Notes: generated by a model not told the origin, from the letters alone. Counted from the stretch's first letter, positions 23,498 to 33,100 are shown. The stretch is 64,000 nucleotides of DNA from Lactifluus volemus (GCA_022376515.1 WTXI01000108.1:52444-116443); one strand, 5' to 3'. Numbers and translations: made by a program.

Positions 23498-23507
23498 TTA
23501 AAAAGAC
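23498..23507 (-). promoter_or_regulatory. Probable -1 frameshift site of family B
   Basis: The gag frame ends CCG TCT TTT TAA. A one-base slip back on the T run places ribosomes in the frame that leads without a stop into the protease. It is not a textbook heptamer, but the U-run next to the stop is the same arrangement as in A and F. LTR-B2 has the identical bases. Confidence 0.45.
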
Positions 23508-25303
23508 GGATCTTGGGAAAGGGATTCGGCAAGCTTGCCGCGTTCTTCGTCAGACATGTTTTTGAGGGCTTTAGCGATTTCCTCATTTGTTGGTTTAGAA
23601 GAAGTGGGAGTGTTAATTGCCGTTACTTCGGATGTTTCAGTAACACGGACACATGTGGTGCCGGTGGCATTGGCGTTCCGTTTCTTTTTAACAGGGCATT
23701 CTCTCGAGAGATGGCCTTGTTCTTTGCAATAGAAGCAACGTCCTTCGCGTATAAGGCGTTCACGGTCAGGATCAGGGGTACGATTGTTTTGGGTAGTAGT
23801 GACGTCTACATCCATAGCGTCGACATCGCGTTGTGGACGTGGGGCTGGGCGCGGTGGCTGTTGAGGACGGCGTTGCTGTTGTTGTTCTCGCGCATTGCCG
23901 AGTAACTGAGTAATGCGTCCTAGTGATCCGCCACCGTGCATTTCTTTGAACAATTTCTGTTCCGTCCATGCGGCTGAGTGTTTACGTGCCGCTTCCTGCC
24001 ATTCTGCAAGGGTTTCTGGTCTCGGCCATTCACGGTTCATGATGGTCATGTGAAGGGCTTCTTTGAGACCGGCGCGATACTGAATGATAGTCCCTTGAGC
24101 GTCGGCTTCAAAGCCTGCTTCTTCAAGAAGGTCGTTGAACGAAGTAGTGTAATCATCCAGTTCGTCTCCGACCATCCGAAGTTTCGCAAACTTTGTGAGT
24201 GCATCTTCTTTTGCAGCGGCGTCTCGGAAATCCTCAAGGAACCTTTGTTTGAAACCAACCCAAAGGTCTAGGTCGTTGGGGTCTCCTCCACGGTCTAGGT
24301 ATCCTTCTAAGGAGTTAAGGCGTGCTTGGGCCCAGCCTTCGCAACGTGGTCCAGACATAAACGTGGTGAACATGAGGATTCGGTTTGCAGGATTCGACAT
24401 TCCAGGGTTTCCTTGGTTTAATCTTCGGTAGTTTTCGAAGATCTCCATGAATCGTTTCGATCGCGATCTATTTCCATCAAAGGGTTTTGGGGGAATCCCC
24501 ATTAATCCTCCTCCAGCAGCGGGGATTTGAGCAAAGCCTTGGCCTTGCTGAAGGGGAGGTGCTGCTGCTCCGCCTCCTCCACCACCTCCACCACCGCCAC
24601 CACCTCCTCCTCCTCCAGGACTGCCGGGTGCTCCTCCACCTCCTCCACTTCCTCCAGGAGTACCGCTTCCTCCTCCACTACCGCTGAAGATTGCTCCACT
24701 ACCACTTGCCGTGGTGGTAGTTTTCTTTCCTTTTCCTTTGGGTTGGGAAAAGAGGGTTGTGGCGGTAGGTGCTACTGTAGCGGTTGCTGAGGCGATTTGG
24801 AAAGGGGGGAGTAGGGCATAGCTTGCAACTCCTTGTGCAGCTGCATGAAAAGCTCGTGCCGCGAGGGATTGGATAGGTGAGGTGCTTGTGGAAGCAGGGG
24901 CTTTAGATTTGAATATAGTATTCAGGGCGAGGAGTTCCTTAGGGGTGAGCGGGGCGTTTGGGTCGGGTACTGGTTCAGGCGTCGGTTGCTTGGCAAATAT
25001 TTTTCTCATCTGCTCAAGCTGTTTGTCAGTAGGACTCTCAGGTAAGAGGTCCATAGCTATGTTGTAGTTCGGTTCTTCGCCACTTCCAGAGTCAGAAGGT
25101 GTTGCGGGTTGTTTCACTTGTTCAATTGCTTGTTCAAGTGAGATCATAGGAGTATGGGAGTGGGCGCGAAGTCTAGTCCCAGCGGCCTGCGCAAGGGCTT
25201 CGTCATCGTCGTCATCACCTTGTGTAGGGTGATCTTGTTCAGGAGATTCTTCGGCTAACGCGGTGAATCTACCATACGGACTGCCTCTAGAGCTGTCTGA
25301 CAT
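23498..25303 (-). CDS. gag: Gag polyprotein of LTR-B1
   Basis: Intact 601-codon frame from ATG 25303. It has an acidic N-terminus, then a Pro/Ala-rich part, then a Gly-only run near residues 230-250 coded by CCX/GGN repeats (about 24560-24670). The capsid region (FMEIFENYRRLN to EWQEAARKHSAAW) and a basic PQQPPRPAPRPQR stretch follow. The DAMDVD motif and one CCHC knuckle (CFYCKEQGHLSREC) come near the end. It ends TCT TTT TAA, and pol stays open in -1 across this site. It should coat the element RNA. It is the best preserved B-family gag here; B2 is broken by deletions. Confidence 0.94.
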   Translation of the reverse strand: MSDSSRGSPYGRFTALAEESPEQDHPTQGDDDDDEALAQAAGTRLRAHSHTPMISLEQAIEQVKQPATPSDSGSGEEPNYNIAMDLLPESPTDKQLEQMRKIFAKQPTPEPVPDPNAPLTPKELLALNTIFKSKAPASTSTSPIQSLAARAFHAAAQGVASYALLPPFQIASATATVAPTATTLFSQPKGKGKKTTTTASGSGAIFSGSGGGSGTPGGSGGGGGAPGSPGGGGGGGGGGGGGGGGAAAPPLQQGQGFAQIPAAGGGLMGIPPKPFDGNRSRSKRFMEIFENYRRLNQGNPGMSNPANRILMFTTFMSGPRCEGWAQARLNSLEGYLDRGGDPNDLDLWVGFKQRFLEDFRDAAAKEDALTKFAKLRMVGDELDDYTTSFNDLLEEAGFEADAQGTIIQYRAGLKEALHMTIMNREWPRPETLAEWQEAARKHSAAWTEQKLFKEMHGGGSLGRITQLLGNAREQQQQRRPQQPPRPAPRPQRDVDAMDVDVTTTQNNRTPDPDRERLIREGRCFYCKEQGHLSRECPVKKKRNANATGTTCVRVTETSEVTAINTPTSSKPTNEEIAKALKNMSDEERGKLAESLSQDPSF

Positions 25304-25350
25304 GGTTCGTTTCGTTCGTTCACAAATGTGAGAGTAGAAGTCTCAGTTTG

Positions 25351-25956
25351 TGTTAAGGTTCCAAGTGGGACCTTTGTACGAAGTGTACGATCGTTCGTGA
25401 AGTCAACAACAAGACTTGCAAGACGTGCAAGTCAGGGTCAAAGGTTCGATAAAGACGAGACTTAGTAAATGACTAAGTCAAGAGCGTTTCAGAAGTCAAG
25501 GGCTTTGGGCTTAGGGACAAGACCAAAGTGTCAAGAAGTCGAAGAGCGTGATGTCAAGAGGGTTCTCTCAGGTCTGATGCTTCTAGGCAAGCAAGGTTCT
25601 AATAGATAGAAGACTTGGATTGCGAAACAAAACTGAGACTTAAGATCTCTAGGGCAGAAAGTACAGGGTTTATATAGAGAAGAACGAGGCTATGTACACA
25701 GCCGTAGGGGCTGTGACCTTCGTACAGCTTTCAGGGTTTGAAACATGTTTCAGGAATCAGCGAGTCATCCTGTGCATGTGGCTGTTACTTGCGGCTGTAC
25801 GGTGCTGTGTGAGGCTGTACCGTGAGAGAAAATAAGTAAGCGATCTGAAACAAAGCGATCGGCAGTCCATTCGCATAAGCAAGGGAGTCAGCAGAAGTGA
25901 GTCAGCAGTCCGAAAATGTATAGTATGAGTCATCAAACACGTGTCGGTCCATAACA
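25351..25956 (-). repeat. LTR-B1 5' LTR
   Basis: 606 bp, matching 18290-18895 with about five transitions. It is followed by the target duplication ccacc at 25957-25961. The coding-sense leader begins on the left side of this LTR and reaches the gag ATG within about 50 bases. Confidence 0.95.
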
Positions 25957-26320
25957 CCACCCCTACCATCTCCCCCCTTGCCACCGCTGTTCCCAACGCA
26001 GCGGTTGCTGTCCCACCACCACCATTCCAGATGTGACCGTTGCGGCCCACTCAGCGGGTGCTGCCCTGACACTGCTGTTGCTGTACCTGCACTGTTCCTG
26101 ATGCCTCCCACACCACTGTTCTGTGCGCCCACAGCGCGCCCCCTTCCCCACCACCACACCGCTCTGTTTAGGGTAGCCAGGGCAGGGCCGGCCCTAGGGC
26201 CGACCCTAAGGGCCGGTTGTAAAACTCTCTGGCCCTGGCCCTGGAAATAAGGGCAGGGCCACCCTGGTGCTGGCCCGGCCCTAGGGCCAACGAGGGCCGG
26301 CCCGGCCCCTGGACAGTCTA
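25957..26320. other. Right arm of hAT-2
   Basis: Contains the second copy of the short tandem unit (near 25975-26070), a C-rich stretch, and the GGCC-rich subterminal region with the inverted end CCTGGACAGTCTA at 26308-26320. No gene is visible. Confidence 0.7.
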
Positions 26321-26499
26321 ATTGTACTCATTCACAAACCTGGCATTACCATGAAAGCGGACCATTTGTCTAGGCGGCCAGACTTCGACCAGGGGCAGGG
26401 GGACAATAAACGACAGATTGTCCTGCCTAGCCAGCTCTTTGCCAATGTCGCAGCCCTCACCCTTTCCCCTCCCTCGTTCTGGGAGGAGCGCCTTCTTGC
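26321..26499 (+). pseudogene. pol: LTR-C pol fragment: RNase H end and tether to integrase
   Basis: Continues the pol frame interrupted at 17244: IHKPGITMKADHLSRRPDFD, the conserved end of Ty3 RNase H, followed by an acidic/Leu-rich tether. It stops at 26499 in the duplication cttcttgc, where hAT-3 begins, and resumes at 30718. Confidence 0.87.
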
Positions 26500-26699
26500 T
26501 AGGGATCGGCACGGGTGAACCCGTGGGTGCCGAGAGGCTGACCCACACCCATACCCATATGGGTGAATGACCCATCAACCCATGGGTCATTCTGATGGGT
26601 TAGTGTGGGTTGAGGTGGGTATGGGTCACCCATGCGGGTAGTGTTGCCGCGGCTCGGCTAGCTGTGTAGTGTTGCCACGGCTACAGTAGCCGGGCCGAG

Positions 26700-27043
26700 C
26701 TGCTAGCCATTTTTAGCCACATTGTTTACTTGTTAGCGAAGCTGCACCATGGGACCCATGTCTGGCTTGAGGTCATTCATCATCAACAAGTTTACACCCC
26801 AGTGATCAAACTACAGGTCTACAACAATATATTCATGATACATCCCTACAGCAGGCTACATGTACCTCAAAAGCCCAAGATGCACGCATCAAGCAGATCA
26901 ACGGGAAACTTGCCCCCCACCAGTGGTTCCTTGTACGAAAACACAGTCCATCTTCCAAATAGATATTCCCCCAGTCCCCTGCCATAAGCACACCCCATTA
27001 TTAAGACCACCACTTATACATAGGACCTCTAAGCAGTCACAGA
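26700..27043. other. Inner element, left interior, nothing recognised
   Basis: About 340 bases with short frames on both strands and no family I recognise. Composition is close to average, unlike the GC-rich ends. Confidence 0.3.
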
Positions 27044-27173
27044 TGTCTCTCAGACACACACGCTCGGCACAGGACAACGTCTCGCGTTGCCAATCGCCAG
27101 GCCGACCAATGCGACTGCCGACGGACACCCCGGTATGAAGGACACAAGTGCACACACGTACACAGACGCGGAG
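27044..27173 (+). repeat. 130-bp direct repeat, copy 1
   Basis: Matches 29524-29653 at nearly 90 percent by eye, in the same orientation (shared blocks GTCTCTCAGACAC, GACAACGTCTCGCGTTGCC, GGTATGAAGGACAC). It abuts the end of the Argonaute MID fragment, so it may be a short mobile repeat or intron-like unit. Confidence 0.75.
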
Positions 27174-27480
27174 ACCAGACGTTTGATACCAGGCAAGATA
27201 TAGTCATCCTTTTTCTGCAGGAGGACGAGGATAAAGCTGATGCTCTTGGCATCTCCAAAACGCTTGATCGTCTGCGAGATGCTCTCGATCACGCGTCGGC
27301 GTCCTGGGGGTCCTTGACGTGCGGGAGCACCGTGGTGGGCAAGATCGCCAGTGGCTCGTTGCCGACGCCCATCCCACTGTTCTTGCACTTGTTGGAGAAC
27401 GCCTTGATGAACCCTATCAGCCTCTCGTCCGTGGGACCCTTGAACGTCAACGCCTCCACGCCGTCGCGCACGACGAGTTT
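27174..27480 (-). pseudogene. Argonaute MID-domain fragment
   Basis: Read on the - strand, the frame contains RDGVEALTFKGPTDERLIGF, then FIKAFSNKCKNSGMGV. After a one-base frame change near 27300 it reads ISQTIKRFGDAKSISFILVL and DDYILPGIKRL. These match the start of an Argonaute MID domain, whose pocket holds the guide-RNA 5' end; the IKRL block marks its later part. No PIWI catalytic domain follows: the text stops at a 130-bp repeat. The L2 linker of presumably the same gene is at 28559-28845. It is a dead fragment, truncated and frame-shifted. From my memory of the family, the wording is closest to basidiomycete Argonautes. Confidence 0.75.
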
Positions 27481-27732
27481 GATAATGATAAGGAAGCGAT
27501 TTTTTTTTTTACGCACCTCGAGAAACGCAGCTGGAACTGCTTCGCATAACCCCGTCCGATCACAATCTTCCTCGAGTTTGTGTGACTGCACGCGTGTATG
27601 TCCGTCGAGTTCGGAATCGTCCGTGGTGATATGCACCTAAGATGAAAGGTGCGGATAAGCAAATGTCAAGTGGGCGCAAGTCAAGAACCGGACAGATGCC
27701 AATTAAAGGGCAGGAAAAGAGAACGCCGGAGA

Positions 27733-28515
27733 TTAAAAAAAATAATTGTCAAGCGTACCAGGACAAGGTACAGAATGGAACCGCGATAACTCTGAGCTCT
27801 CATAGTCATCTTCCTCTGCGAATGGTGAAGATGGAGGTAGTGGGGAAGAAGCCGGGGTGGCGCGCCGAGATGGAGTTCTCTGTGCCGAAGGAGTGGTCCC
27901 GTGGACAACCTCGCTATCGATAACGGGGGAAATCGTTTGAAGAGGGCGCCGCGGAGAAGGGGACGGTGTGCGTGGTAAAACAAGGTTCCGTAGAGATGGT
28001 GAGACAACGTGCGAGCGACAAACGGGAAGGGGTGGTTCCATGCTCTCTGTCGGAGAGGGGAGCTGGACGAGCACGGGTTGAGAGGGACCCAGGCGTGGTT
28101 GCGCACGCAGGGAAAGGAGAACAGCAGCGACGTCTTCTCGCGTTGTAGGTGACTTTGCGTTTGGTGGGTATGACTTGTTGTTGGATCTCGAAAGAGGGGC
28201 ATGGGAGGGTGCGGAGGGACGGATGAAGGCTTCTTGAACGGGAGAGGAGAGTATATCGACGTGAGCATCTTCTGCATCCAATGGTGCCAGAGAGGGTGCG
28301 CGAGAACAGCTGGACAAGAAAACAGTGAGGGCATCATCACTTGTGAGAACAGGCTCATGCTCCAAACCATCATCACTATCAAGCCATTTCGGGGGTGGAG
28401 AGATGAAGTTCGTGGGGAAGGAGGAGGATATTTGTGCAATCGGGGACAACATTCGGGGAGAGGGCGGTAGAGATGATTTCCTGCGGTACTTTAGAGGAAA
28501 TGTATTAGTGGCCAT
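27733..28515 (-). CDS. 260-codon Ser/Pro-rich ORF between the two Argonaute pieces, unrecognised
   Basis: Complete frame from ATG 28515 to a stop at 27735-27733. The protein begins MATNTFPLKYRRKSSLPPSP and is rich in Ser and Pro throughout, with an acidic patch near the end (EEDDYESSELSRF). It probably lacks a folded domain. It has no stop or frame break, unlike everything around it, and sits where an Argonaute intron would be. It may be a single-exon piece of a captured gene, or a gene inserted into the fragment. I do not recognise a family. Confidence 0.45.
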   Translation of the reverse strand: MATNTFPLKYRRKSSLPPSPRMLSPIAQISSSFPTNFISPPPKWLDSDDGLEHEPVLTSDDALTVFLSSCSRAPSLAPLDAEDAHVDILSSPVQEAFIRPSAPSHAPLSRSNNKSYPPNAKSPTTREDVAAVLLSLRAQPRLGPSQPVLVQLPSPTESMEPPLPVCRSHVVSPSLRNLVLPRTPSPSPRRPLQTISPVIDSEVVHGTTPSAQRTPSRRATPASSPLPPSSPFAEEDDYESSELSRFHSVPCPGTLDNYFF

Positions 28516-28558
28516 GGTTGGAACTGGTTGAGGACGGAGAGACGGAGTCCCATTCAGT

Positions 28559-28845
28559 TCACGTGCACAGAACCTTCCAATTCGTCATACGGCCGCCCTG
28601 GTGGAACCTGACGTCCAAGATATTCCAACTGCCGTCGGCCACGCGCAGTTGTCCCTTGCCGTACGTCACCAACGGCGCCAGAAGCTCGCGGCCGGGAACG
28701 ACGATCATCTGGTTGGCGACCTGGATACCGAAGGCATTGAGCACCGGTATGGTTGATTGTGAGAGGCCCAGGCGTTGGAGCCCGGTCTCTACGATGGACC
28801 GATTCTTGGCACACCACAAAAACGAATGGGAAGGGGGGTGCAACA
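28559..28845 (-). pseudogene. Argonaute L2-linker fragment
   Basis: On the - strand the frame reads NRSIVETGLQRLGLSQ, VLNAFGIQVANQMIVVPGRE, LLAPLVTYGKGQLRVADGSW and NILDVRFHQGGRMTNWKVL. This is the Argonaute L2 linker, marked by the GIQV...VPGREL...GSWN...F..G....W pattern, which in full-length proteins directly precedes the MID domain found at 27174-27480. Order and strand agree, with about 1.1 kb of foreign sequence between them. A TGA follows at 28561-28559. Nothing upstream gives a clear PAZ domain. Confidence 0.75.
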
Positions 28846-29977
28846 GCAGGTCTACCCGAGACAGCAGGACAGCTCGTCGATGCTATCCAAGATGGAGGAG
28901 GTGCGGGATGAGTGGATGAGCTGCCCTCAATACCGATGGGGACGATGGCTTGGAGTAAAAAAGGCATTGGTGTGCCCTGACGACGAGGATGACAGACAAA
29001 AGGCATTACAGGGGATGCTCGACCCGCGTTTGCGGCACAGCGGCTAGAGAAAAGAACATTAGCACTTTTTTTAACAAGAGGGGATCCATTGATACGTACC
29101 GTTGAATGCTCAATCTTTGGAGCTTGAGACCACCACGAGCTCTCCATGTCTCCATGTCATCCATCGCTTTCCAACCTGGGCTAGGCACAATATCTGGGTG
29201 AGAAATATCGTCTTGCAGTAGTGTCGCTACACATAGGGGCGAGCGCGGGGGACGGGAAGGCACGGCCGCCGAGGGCGAGGCATCGGAGGGGGGACTCAGC
29301 AAGCAGCTCGTCAGCCGTTGCCATTTGAACCTCAAGGCCTCTGTTACTCACAGGGCTCCTGTGGTGCATGACCGCCGCAAGACAACGTGATGCGCCCCAG
29401 AGATTGAGGGCGATACGGATGCGGAAGAAGGAAAATGCGAACAAACAGAAGGATAAGAAATCACTGAGAAAAGAGGCGTCAGAAGCTACCGCACACCAGC
29501 GCCACCGAGCTCATCATCTCATACGTCTCTCAGACACGCGCGCTCGGCGCAGGACAACGTCTCGCGTTGCCGATCACCGGGCCGACCAATGCGACCGCCA
29601 ACGGACACGCCGGTATGAAGGACACGAGCGCACACGCGTACACGGACGCGGAGGGACGACGTGCGAGCGTACCGCCCGGTTGCGCGTCGTCACGCAGCAC
29701 GAGTGAGTGACGTGCGTCGCGGACGCGCGGGGCGGTGTAGACTTACGAACGAGAGCGTGTTGCGCTTTGCAGAGGCCGCTGAGGAAGGGTGTGAACATGA
29801 ACCTCACTCGGAGAAGGCTGAGGACGACGTCGCAGACATTGTACCCGTGGAGGTCTGGTTCGATCTTCAGATAACAGATGTGATTCATGATGCGTGGGAG
29901 TAGGGGTGCTGGAAGAAGGGGTGCTTAGACCAAGACAGGAATTTACTTCACCAAAATAATGTGGACGGTTTGAGGGC
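28846..29977 (-). other. Exon-like frames upstream of the Argonaute piece, unassigned
   Basis: Short open stretches on the - strand, including one near 29888-29750 that begins MNHICYLKIEPDLHGYNVCD and ends at a GTAAGT-like donor. Another near 29180-29105 ends at GTACGT. They look like exons with basidiomycete-style donors, but I cannot assign a family. They could be earlier Argonaute exons or a third captured gene. A 130-bp direct repeat occupies 29524-29653. Confidence 0.35.
29524..29653 (+). repeat. 130-bp direct repeat, copy 2
   Basis: Partner of 27044-27173, same orientation, nearly 90 percent identical by eye. It lies between unassigned exon-like frames. Confidence 0.75.
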
Positions 29978-30055
29978 TCACTTTTTCACCACGCCACCCT
30001 CAGCAACCCCTTTGAGTTTAAGGGAACTGCCTGGACAAAAGTCATAATCAGACAT
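29978..30055 (-). pseudogene. First codons of a FAM32A-like gene
   Basis: From ATG 30055 the - strand encodes MSDYDFCPGSSLKLKGVAEG, then GVVKK and TGA at 29980-29978 (25 codons). The start and the SLKLKG-VAEGGVVKK pattern match the N-terminus of the small nuclear FAM32A family, where a Lys-rich stretch should follow. Here it ends after two Lys. The upstream 160 bases are probably its 5' leader. It shows that the element also captured a second host gene, in the same orientation as the Argonaute pieces. The short length keeps the confidence moderate. Confidence 0.55.
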
Positions 30056-30157
30056 GGTTGTGAGAGAGAAGGGGTGGTCGGCCTTGGCTGAATGAGAAAG
30101 AGGCCCGCACGTGGCGACGAGAAATGGGTGGGTACGACAACGGCTGAGGTGCGGACG

Positions 30158-30558
30158 CCGGGGGAAGCGGACGACGAAAGGGAGAGAAGGAAAATAAAAA
30201 TAAAAAAATGTCAGTGTGAGAAGTCGGAAAATAAAAATCGCGACGCACCGTTGACCATGCTTACAGAGGTGCGGGAGTAGGACAGGCTGCCAAAGGGCAG
30301 CGATGGCGGCAACAGAGAGAGAGAGGACAGCGAAAGGAAGGAAGTCAGTGACAAAGAGAAGAGCGAGAGGGGAAAGGGGGGAAATCAGCGACAGTGAGAA
30401 GAGTGAGAGGAGGGGACGCGGGGAGAGAGAGGGGCGAGAAGGGGGAGAGCGACACCTGAGATTGCCAGTGGAGTCAACTCCTAGTCACGGCTAAGTCGAA
30501 GTCACGACTCCTGGAACCAATTTCTCACGATCAGCTCGGCTAATTCGCGGTAACACTA
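30158..30558 (-). repeat. Shared terminal region of the TAGTGTTGCC-type family, copy 2
   Basis: Counterpart of 13857-14273, with the same ordered blocks and the end TAACACTA at 30551-30558. Purine-rich on the + strand (GAGAGAGAGGACAG and similar). A frame on either strand here is low-complexity and unlikely to be a gene. Confidence 0.65.
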
Positions 30559-30717
30559 GCGAGATCTGCAAAGCTGAGATAAGCGGCATGGGTAGTGACA
30601 TGGGTGGTGACCCGGGCTTAACCCGGCTATGGGTCAGCCCGAGTCTACCCACACCCATACCCAAGCATTACCCAACCCATAACCCACATGGGTTACCCAT
30701 ACCCATGCTGATCCCTA

Positions 30718-32093
30718 CTTCTTGCAAGCCAATGGGCTCAACCTACAGACATCACTACCTGGACCACCCCCTACAGACTCTCTCACGCAGCCTCTGGCCT
30801 CTGGACAAGGCAAGGCAAGATCATCGTTGTGGCAAACGATGCTTTGAGAAGGGAGGTGGTGGCTGAAAACCACAATCACATCACGGCAGGGCACCCCGGA
30901 ATTTCAAAAACCCTCTATGCAGTCCAGCAAACCTACCGGTGGCCGGACATGAAGCAGTTCATCACACAATACGTCAAGGGATGCCCTCAATGCCAAGAGG
31001 CAAAAGCTGGTACTACGAAGCCCAAAGTCCCAATTTACCCGATAACCACAAAACCTAACATGCAACTGTTCGAAACAATTGCCCTTGACCTGATAGTGGA
31101 CCTCCCACTATCCCACGGATATGACTCGATCCTGACAATCACCGACCATGACTGCACGAAGGCAGCCGTCTTTCTCCCTTGTACACAGAAGATCAACTCT
31201 GAAGGAGTCGTGGCACTCTACGCACAGCACGTTTTCCCCTACTTCAGCATTCCCCGAAGAGTCATTTTGGACCAAGATACCTGGTTCACCTCAAAGTTCA
31301 CCACGGCACTCTGCAAGCGGCTCTCTATTGAGCAGAACTTGAGCATGGCATACCACCCCCAGACCAACGGACAGGCCGAGCACACTAACCAGTGGCTCAA
31401 GCAGTACTTGCGCATCTACGGCAACTTCCAGCAAAATGACTGGGCCACCTGGTTACCTGTGGCTCAGTACGTTTATAACACCTGGCAGAGCAGCACTACT
31501 GGCTTCACCCCCTCAGACCTCCTCATCGGCTTTACCCCACGCATCAGAGAAAACCCCATGGAACAGACCAACATACTGGCGCTCGAAGATCGAGCCACCC
31601 ACCTGAAGACCCTACGTGAGCAGGCGCAAGGCGCCATTAGAAAGGCTCAGCTTCTGTTGCAGAAGCACGCAGAATGAAAGAAAGGTCAACGGACCTTTAG
31701 ACCATTCAAGCTTGGCCAGCAAGTCTTGCTCGAAGTAACAAACCTCCCTCTGTCACATCCAACCAAGAAGTTGCGCCCCAAGCGATTCAGACCATTCCCG
31801 TTGTCTCGCCCTATGTATACAAACTGGACCTCCCCCGGCAATGGAAGATCCACAACGTCTTCCACATGTTGCTCTTAACCCCATATACGGAAACGACTGA
31901 ACATGGCAAAAACTACACGGAACCGCCCCCTGACCTTATCGATGACCACCCTGAATACAAAGTCAAGCAAGTTCTAGGCTCGCGCTGGAAATACAAGAAA
32001 CTCCAGTATCTCCTCCAATGGAAAGGATACTCCACAGTGCATGACTCGTGGGAACCGGCAGAAGCCGCTGAGAATGCCCCAGAGTTAATCTGA
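30718..32093 (+). pseudogene. pol: LTR-C integrase and chromodomain
   Basis: Resumes pol after hAT-3. The integrase zinc finger (HNHITAGHPG, CPQC) starts at about 30858, then the DDE core shows ALDLIVDLPLSHGYD, ILDQDTWFTS and YHPQTNGQAEHTNQW. Against the other families, SDRDPRF has become LDQDTWF and SER has become AEH; the catalytic Glu column still reads E. TGA at 31675-31677 and at the domain end (about 32091-32093) fit CGA. A frame change lies near 31795. The chromodomain (VLGSRW, LQWKGYS, SWEP) spans about 31950-32085. Confidence 0.86.
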
Positions 32094-33092
32094 GATTTCT
32101 ACACAGCAAATCCCAGAGCCATGAGAACCATGGAAATCAATGGGTATAAAGGCCTGACCTCTCTTAACCACCAACCATCACCATCCTCTTCCCAAACCAC
32201 CATGTCCTCACCCATCCACCCACTCCTTACCACCGCCCTAGATGGGCTTAACACCCCTGATGTACCCAGATGCTACCTGGGTCAACAAAGCGAGGAATCT
32301 GGAAGCTACCCAGTTTACTAAAGCACAGGTCTCAATAGCGGACACCGTTGTCAGAGTACCCCAGAGCTCACTGGGTTACCAAAGCAGAGCGGCGATGAAA
32401 CCGCCCCAGAGGACCCTGGGTTACCAAAGCCCTGTAGCTAGAAAGCTACCTCAGACCCTACCGCATTAACAAAAGGCTACGCTGCAGAGCAATCGCAGCA
32501 CGTGATGGGCTGGAGCCCAGTCACGTTACAGAGTGCTGAGCACTCGGAGGGCGTATACCCCTCTTCCCCTTCTGACCAGGACTCTGGAAGTCCCACGGGC
32601 CCAACTGACGCAGTTGAGGCAGACGACAGATATAGCAAAGATGAATGGCCCAAGGATCTGGCCATGGAAAACCCTGAAAATGATGATTACGAACCAAACT
32701 ACACCAACCCCAGCGCACCCCACTATAAAGACAACCTTGACTATGATCTCAGGACCAGATGTATCATGCTCCCTGGCCAAGTTCCCAAATGGCAGCAGCG
32801 TTACCTCAGCCAAGCCCCAGCCAACATCAAGGGAAAGACCCCTTCACCACCTCCTCTTGATGACGACCATGACACAGACAGTGATGATGCATCGCTCACG
32901 ACCCCCTACGACCTCAAATGCCCCTACTGCGGCAGCAATCATCCCTCCACCACTTGTACCACCCCTCACACCAGATGTCTATGGGACGAATGCCTTGTCC
33001 CAAGCAACCACCCTTTCGCCAAACCCAACAACCAATTCCACATCTTTTGGCAATGCCCCATGAGCAGCCAGTGGCGAACCCAATACCCATGA
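32094..33092 (+). pseudogene. pol: LTR-C pol C-terminal spacer and Cys/His module
   Basis: After the chromodomain a Ser/Pro/Thr spacer is split over frames (32121-32321, 32242-32469), with a repeated CTGGGTTACCAAAGC unit near 32370-32440. The frame 32502-33092 then carries an acidic region and ends in a module with C-x2-C, two further Cys-x-His groups and a final FWQCP. It is equivalent to the tails of A, B and F. The end of the frame lies 8 bases before the solo LTR-B insertion. Confidence 0.7.
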
Positions 33093-33100
33093 ATGACGAA

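Larger units (their letters stand above)
18290..25956 (-). mobile_element. LTR-B1: complete Ty3/gypsy chromodomain element nested in hAT-2
   Basis: Two 606-bp LTRs flank an internal region coded on the - strand: gag, protease, RT, RNase H, integrase, chromodomain and Cys/His tail. The 5-base duplication ccacc (18285-18289 and 25957-25961) is exact. I count about five differences between the LTRs, all transitions. Several stops and single-base deletions break pol. LTR-B2 at 49925-57562 is a close relative in the same orientation. Confidence 0.95.
17245..26320. mobile_element. hAT-2: non-autonomous hAT-type element carrying LTR-B1
   Basis: Both ends read TAGACTGTCCAGGGGCCGG in inverted orientation, with GC-rich GGCC-repeat subterminal regions (17258-17395 and 26165-26310). 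The 8-base duplication attgtact flanks it exactly (17237-17244 and 26321-26328), the hAT hallmark. Without the nested LTR-B1 the element is about 1.4 kb and contains no transposase, so it must have been moved in trans. Confidence 0.9.
26639..30558. mobile_element. Inner gene-capturing element with TAGTGTTGCC ends
   Basis: Left end TAGTGTTGCCGCGGCTCGGCT, with a second similar start at 26668. The right end reads CGGTAACACTA, its imperfect inverse. The right 400 bases are shared with 13857-14273, which shows a family. The flanking 8-mers (catgcggg, gcgagatc) do not match, so either edge could be off or rearranged. The interior holds Argonaute, FAM32A-like and unknown gene pieces, all read on the - strand. 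I infer a Pack-type non-autonomous DNA transposon. Confidence 0.6.
26500..30717. mobile_element. hAT-3: hAT-type element in LTR-C pol, carrying an inner element with host-gene pieces
   Basis: The ends are TAGGGATCGGCACGGGT (left) and, inverted, TAGGGATCAGCATGGGT (right). The 8-base duplication cttcttgc (26492-26499, 30718-30725) is exact. Both arms are dense in CCCATACCCAT-type units and their complements, as often seen in hAT subterminal regions. No transposase is present. Nearly all the interior is another element (26639-30558). Confidence 0.88.

Noticed and set aside
24487..24790. + strand frames of Ser/Leu runs opposite the poly-Gly part of LTR-B1 gag
   Set aside because: Complement of GGN repeats in a confirmed gag frame.
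27681..28439. 252-codon frame overlapping the 260-codon ORF on the same strand
   Set aside because: The ATG-started 260-codon frame is longer, starts upstream and has more even composition; the overlap is most likely a shadow.
26631..30566. 8-base duplication around the TAGTGTTGCC element
   Set aside because: catgcggg and gcgagatc do not match; the boundary on one side may be wrong or rearranged.
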